Source of the DNA: CAKZNE01 sp964485405 | GTDB taxonomy: Bacteria; Bacteroidota; Bacteroidia; Flavobacteriales; Schleiferiaceae | Direction: 5' to 3' | NCBI GenBank assembly: GCA_964485405.1 | Contig: CAZAJG010000008.1 | Location: 1-64,000, forward strand | Length of the DNA stretch: 64,000 bases | Shown: in pieces, positions 62,646-64,000 of the stretch | Position numbering within the stretch: the stretch's first letter is position 1 | Layout of the letters: every line of letters starts with the position of its first letter | Position numbers and translations under genes: made by a program | The notes under the pieces: generated by a model | Told to the model about the DNA's origin: nothing | Databases searched by the model: none | The model's input: only the letters and a program-made list of their open reading frames with translations

Positions 62646-63327
62646 ACTGGCCCTGGTAGACGATGAAATTCTCTTTTTGAATGGATTAAAAGCCATACTC
62701 GAAAACGAACATGATTTAGACGTGGTTTATACAGCAACCAATGGTGATGCATTCCTCAAGCAATATCACTCCTCTTCATCCTTTCCAGACATCATTCTGC
62801 TCGACCTTAAAATGGATGGAAAAGACGGAGTAGAAATAGCAAACCGCATCAAGGAAACTAAGCCCGAGCAAAAGATCATTATTCTTTCCAGTTACTATAA
62901 AGACACCTTTTCGGGCTATATGATGCAGCTTGGGGTAAATGCATTCTTACCCAAAAACACGCCTCCTGATGAGTTGATTCAAGTTATCCATAAAGTACAC
63001 AAACAAGGGCTATACTTTAGTGAAAATCAATTTAAAAGCTTGCAAGACCAACTCTCCTCAAGGGTAAAATTCCGTACTCCATATTATCACGATAAGGAAC
63101 AAATCAGTCACAGAGAAAAGGAGGTTTTAGAGTTGATCTGTCAGCAGAACACCAATCAGGAAATTGCCAACAAGCTCCATATCAGCATACGAACTGTGGA
63201 AGGACATCGCAACAAGCTCTTATTGAAAACCGAGGCTAAAAATACCGTTGGCTTGGTGCTGTATGCCATTTTTCACCAAATGATAGATTCAGATAAGATG
63301 ATTAGCGATTATGGCTACGATTTCTAA
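62632..63327 (+). CDS. LuxR/NarL-family response regulator
   Basis: A 231-residue regulator; I chose the ATG at 62632 (MKMLKLALVDDE) over an upstream ATG at 62590 inside the kinase, and 62638 is also possible. Receiver domain: acidic pair in VDDE, phosphoacceptor Asp 58 in ILLDLKMDG, switch Ser in ILSSYYKD and Lys in FLPKNTPPDEL. The C-terminal LuxR-type helix-turn-helix (ISHREKEVLELICQQNTNQEIANKLHISIRTVEGHRNKLLLKT) spans about 160-215. Overlaps the kinase by 14 bases. A large hairpin follows the gene. Confidence 0.94.
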   Translation: MKMLKLALVDDEILFLNGLKAILENEHDLDVVYTATNGDAFLKQYHSSSSFPDIILLDLKMDGKDGVEIANRIKETKPEQKIIILSSYYKDTFSGYMMQLGVNAFLPKNTPPDELIQVIHKVHKQGLYFSENQFKSLQDQLSSRVKFRTPYYHDKEQISHREKEVLELICQQNTNQEIANKLHISIRTVEGHRNKLLLKTEAKNTVGLVLYAIFHQMIDSDKMISDYGYDF

Positions 63328-63396
63328 TCAGACCTCCTCCTTCTTGCATAACCAAAGCATCTTTTCCAAATCAAAAAAAGCCTGAAAACAGTGAGA

Positions 63397-63466
63397 GTGT
63401 GAGAGGCGAGTGCGAAAAAAAAAAGCAGCATTCGCACTCATTACTTCGCGCTCACACTGCTTTTTT
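63397..63466. terminator. complex bidirectional terminator-like hairpin
   Basis: Two exclusive pairings exist: GAGTGCGA (63408-63415) with TCGCACTC (63432-63439) inside a GTGTGAG/CTCACAC stem (63397-63403, 63451-63457); or AAAAAAGCAG (63418-63427) with CTGCTTTTTT (63457-63466). T runs follow on both strands, matching its place between convergent genes. Confidence 0.65.
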
Positions 63467-63586
63467 GTTATCCCACTAGATCTTGAAAAAATTTTTCTAC
63501 CATACTGATAATCAAAATATTAACAGATTCGTTTTTCTTCATGCGGAAAGTTTTTGAACCTAAATTCATTGATTTACCTATTTATT

Positions 63587-64000
63587 TTATAAATGGTCTG
63601 TTATCTTCCTCCAATGTTCAATTTGAACTTGCTCTTCCTTTGGCAAGCTATCAAACCATTTTTTAGCAAAATCATATTTCTCACATAATTGGAAAATTAA
63701 TTCTGAGGTAATTCTCTGGTTTATTTCAATGGTTGTAGAAATTGACTCCAATAGCCCTGATTTTTCCTTATAAAACTGATTATATTGTCGATCACCGATG
63801 TGTTCGGCATGAACATAATTCGAAAATAAACCCCATTGCTCAATTAGCTTAGCCATTCCTGTATTCTTAACTAATTCGTCCGTCTTAATAAGCCTAGCCT
63901 CTTTTGGTTTGTAATAAGCTTTCTTTTTTTTATCATCCGACTCTAAATAAATCTTATTCTTCAAAAGAGCTTCGTGCGTTGATTTAAGTTCACCTTCTAA
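63587..64000 (-). CDS. helical protein, HEPN-like, 5' end outside window
   Basis: The frame is open to the right edge: before the TTG at 63964 it reads LEGELKSTHEAL in frame, so the TTG is not the start and the gene continues. About 137 C-terminal residues are visible. They are helical and charged, with SNYVHAEHIGDRQYNQFY in a context like HEPN or DUF5677-type proteins (a histidine in an S-x-x-H segment), then SISTTIEINQRITSELIFQLCEKYDFAKKWF. No signal peptide visible. Family assignment is tentative; the gene being real is likely. Confidence 0.65.
   Translation of the reverse strand, partial: LEGELKSTHEALLKNKIYLESDDKKKKAYYKPKEARLIKTDELVKNTGMAKLIEQWGLFSNYVHAEHIGDRQYNQFYKEKSGLLESISTTIEINQRITSELIFQLCEKYDFAKKWFDSLPKEEQVQIEHWRKITDHL

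Noticed and set aside
1..64000. tRNA, rRNA, insertion sequence, integrase, phage or attachment site
   Set aside because: I looked at every intergenic gap and found no cloverleaf-like segment, transposase, integrase or terminal inverted repeats; a covariance-model scan would settle the tRNA point.

Overview
The window is a chromosomal segment of a Bacteroidota bacterium, most likely a marine-type member of the Flavobacteriales (the family is my guess only). Four things support this. Several proteins end in type IX secretion (T9SS) sorting domains. There is a PorV/PorQ-family protein and a TonB receptor with an N-terminal carboxypeptidase-regulatory-like domain. Many genes carry the Bacteroidota -7 promoter box TAnnTTTG 16-34 bases before the start codon. 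Clear Shine-Dalgarno sequences are nearly absent, and the DNA is AT-rich by eye. I see no rRNA, tRNA, CRISPR array, insertion sequence, integrase or phage gene, and no gene-free stretch longer than about 260 bases.

Layout. 1-5581: the end of an S66 LD-carboxypeptidase, YraN, a secreted protein that looks like a degenerate metalloprotease, a 23S-type pseudouridine synthase, a small orphan protein and an AsmA-like protein. 5659-17943: the main accessory locus, with a secreted exonuclease/endonuclease/phosphatase-fold enzyme, two more large secreted T9SS-type proteins, a lipoprotein, a TonB-dependent receptor without SusD, a PorV/PorQ paralogue and an NHL-repeat lipoprotein. 18047-22784: a stand-alone type B sorting domain protein, an FG-GAP-like secreted protein, and a tightly overlapping operon of DUF2141 protein, retropepsin-like/PDZ lipoprotein, outer-membrane protein and S41 peptidase. 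22790-42503: mostly housekeeping (gamma carbonic anhydrase, Nfu, fatty acid desaturase, Pgi, HflX, malic enzyme, DAHP synthase-chorismate mutase, RecJ, M23 peptidase, tryptophan 2,3-dioxygenase, LeuRS) with a tandem pair of small membrane paralogues at 27989-29132. 42707-60314: envelope proteins and genes of unknown function, including a DUF2339 giant membrane protein, a MauG-type cytochrome c peroxidase with a YtkA-like partner, a seven-repeat SBBP/T9SS protein and a class 3 lipase without a signal peptide. 60510-63327: a four-gene signalling operon (unknown protein, 7-TM protein, NarX-type kinase, LuxR-type regulator) preceded by two inverted repeats. The window ends inside a gene on the minus strand.

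The most system-like region is 5659-17943. Secreted enzyme and binding modules, a TonB receptor, a PorV-family barrel and two lipoproteins lie in one direction with overlaps of 1, 11 and 4 bases and a 3-base gap at the other tight junction. A strong terminator sits inside the run, just after the third secreted protein. The set reads as a dedicated surface acquisition or processing machine whose substrate may be a phosphodiester or nucleic acid, which is inference only. A 10-N gap at 30909-30918 appears artificial: merging its identical 9-base flanks restores the malic enzyme reading frame.
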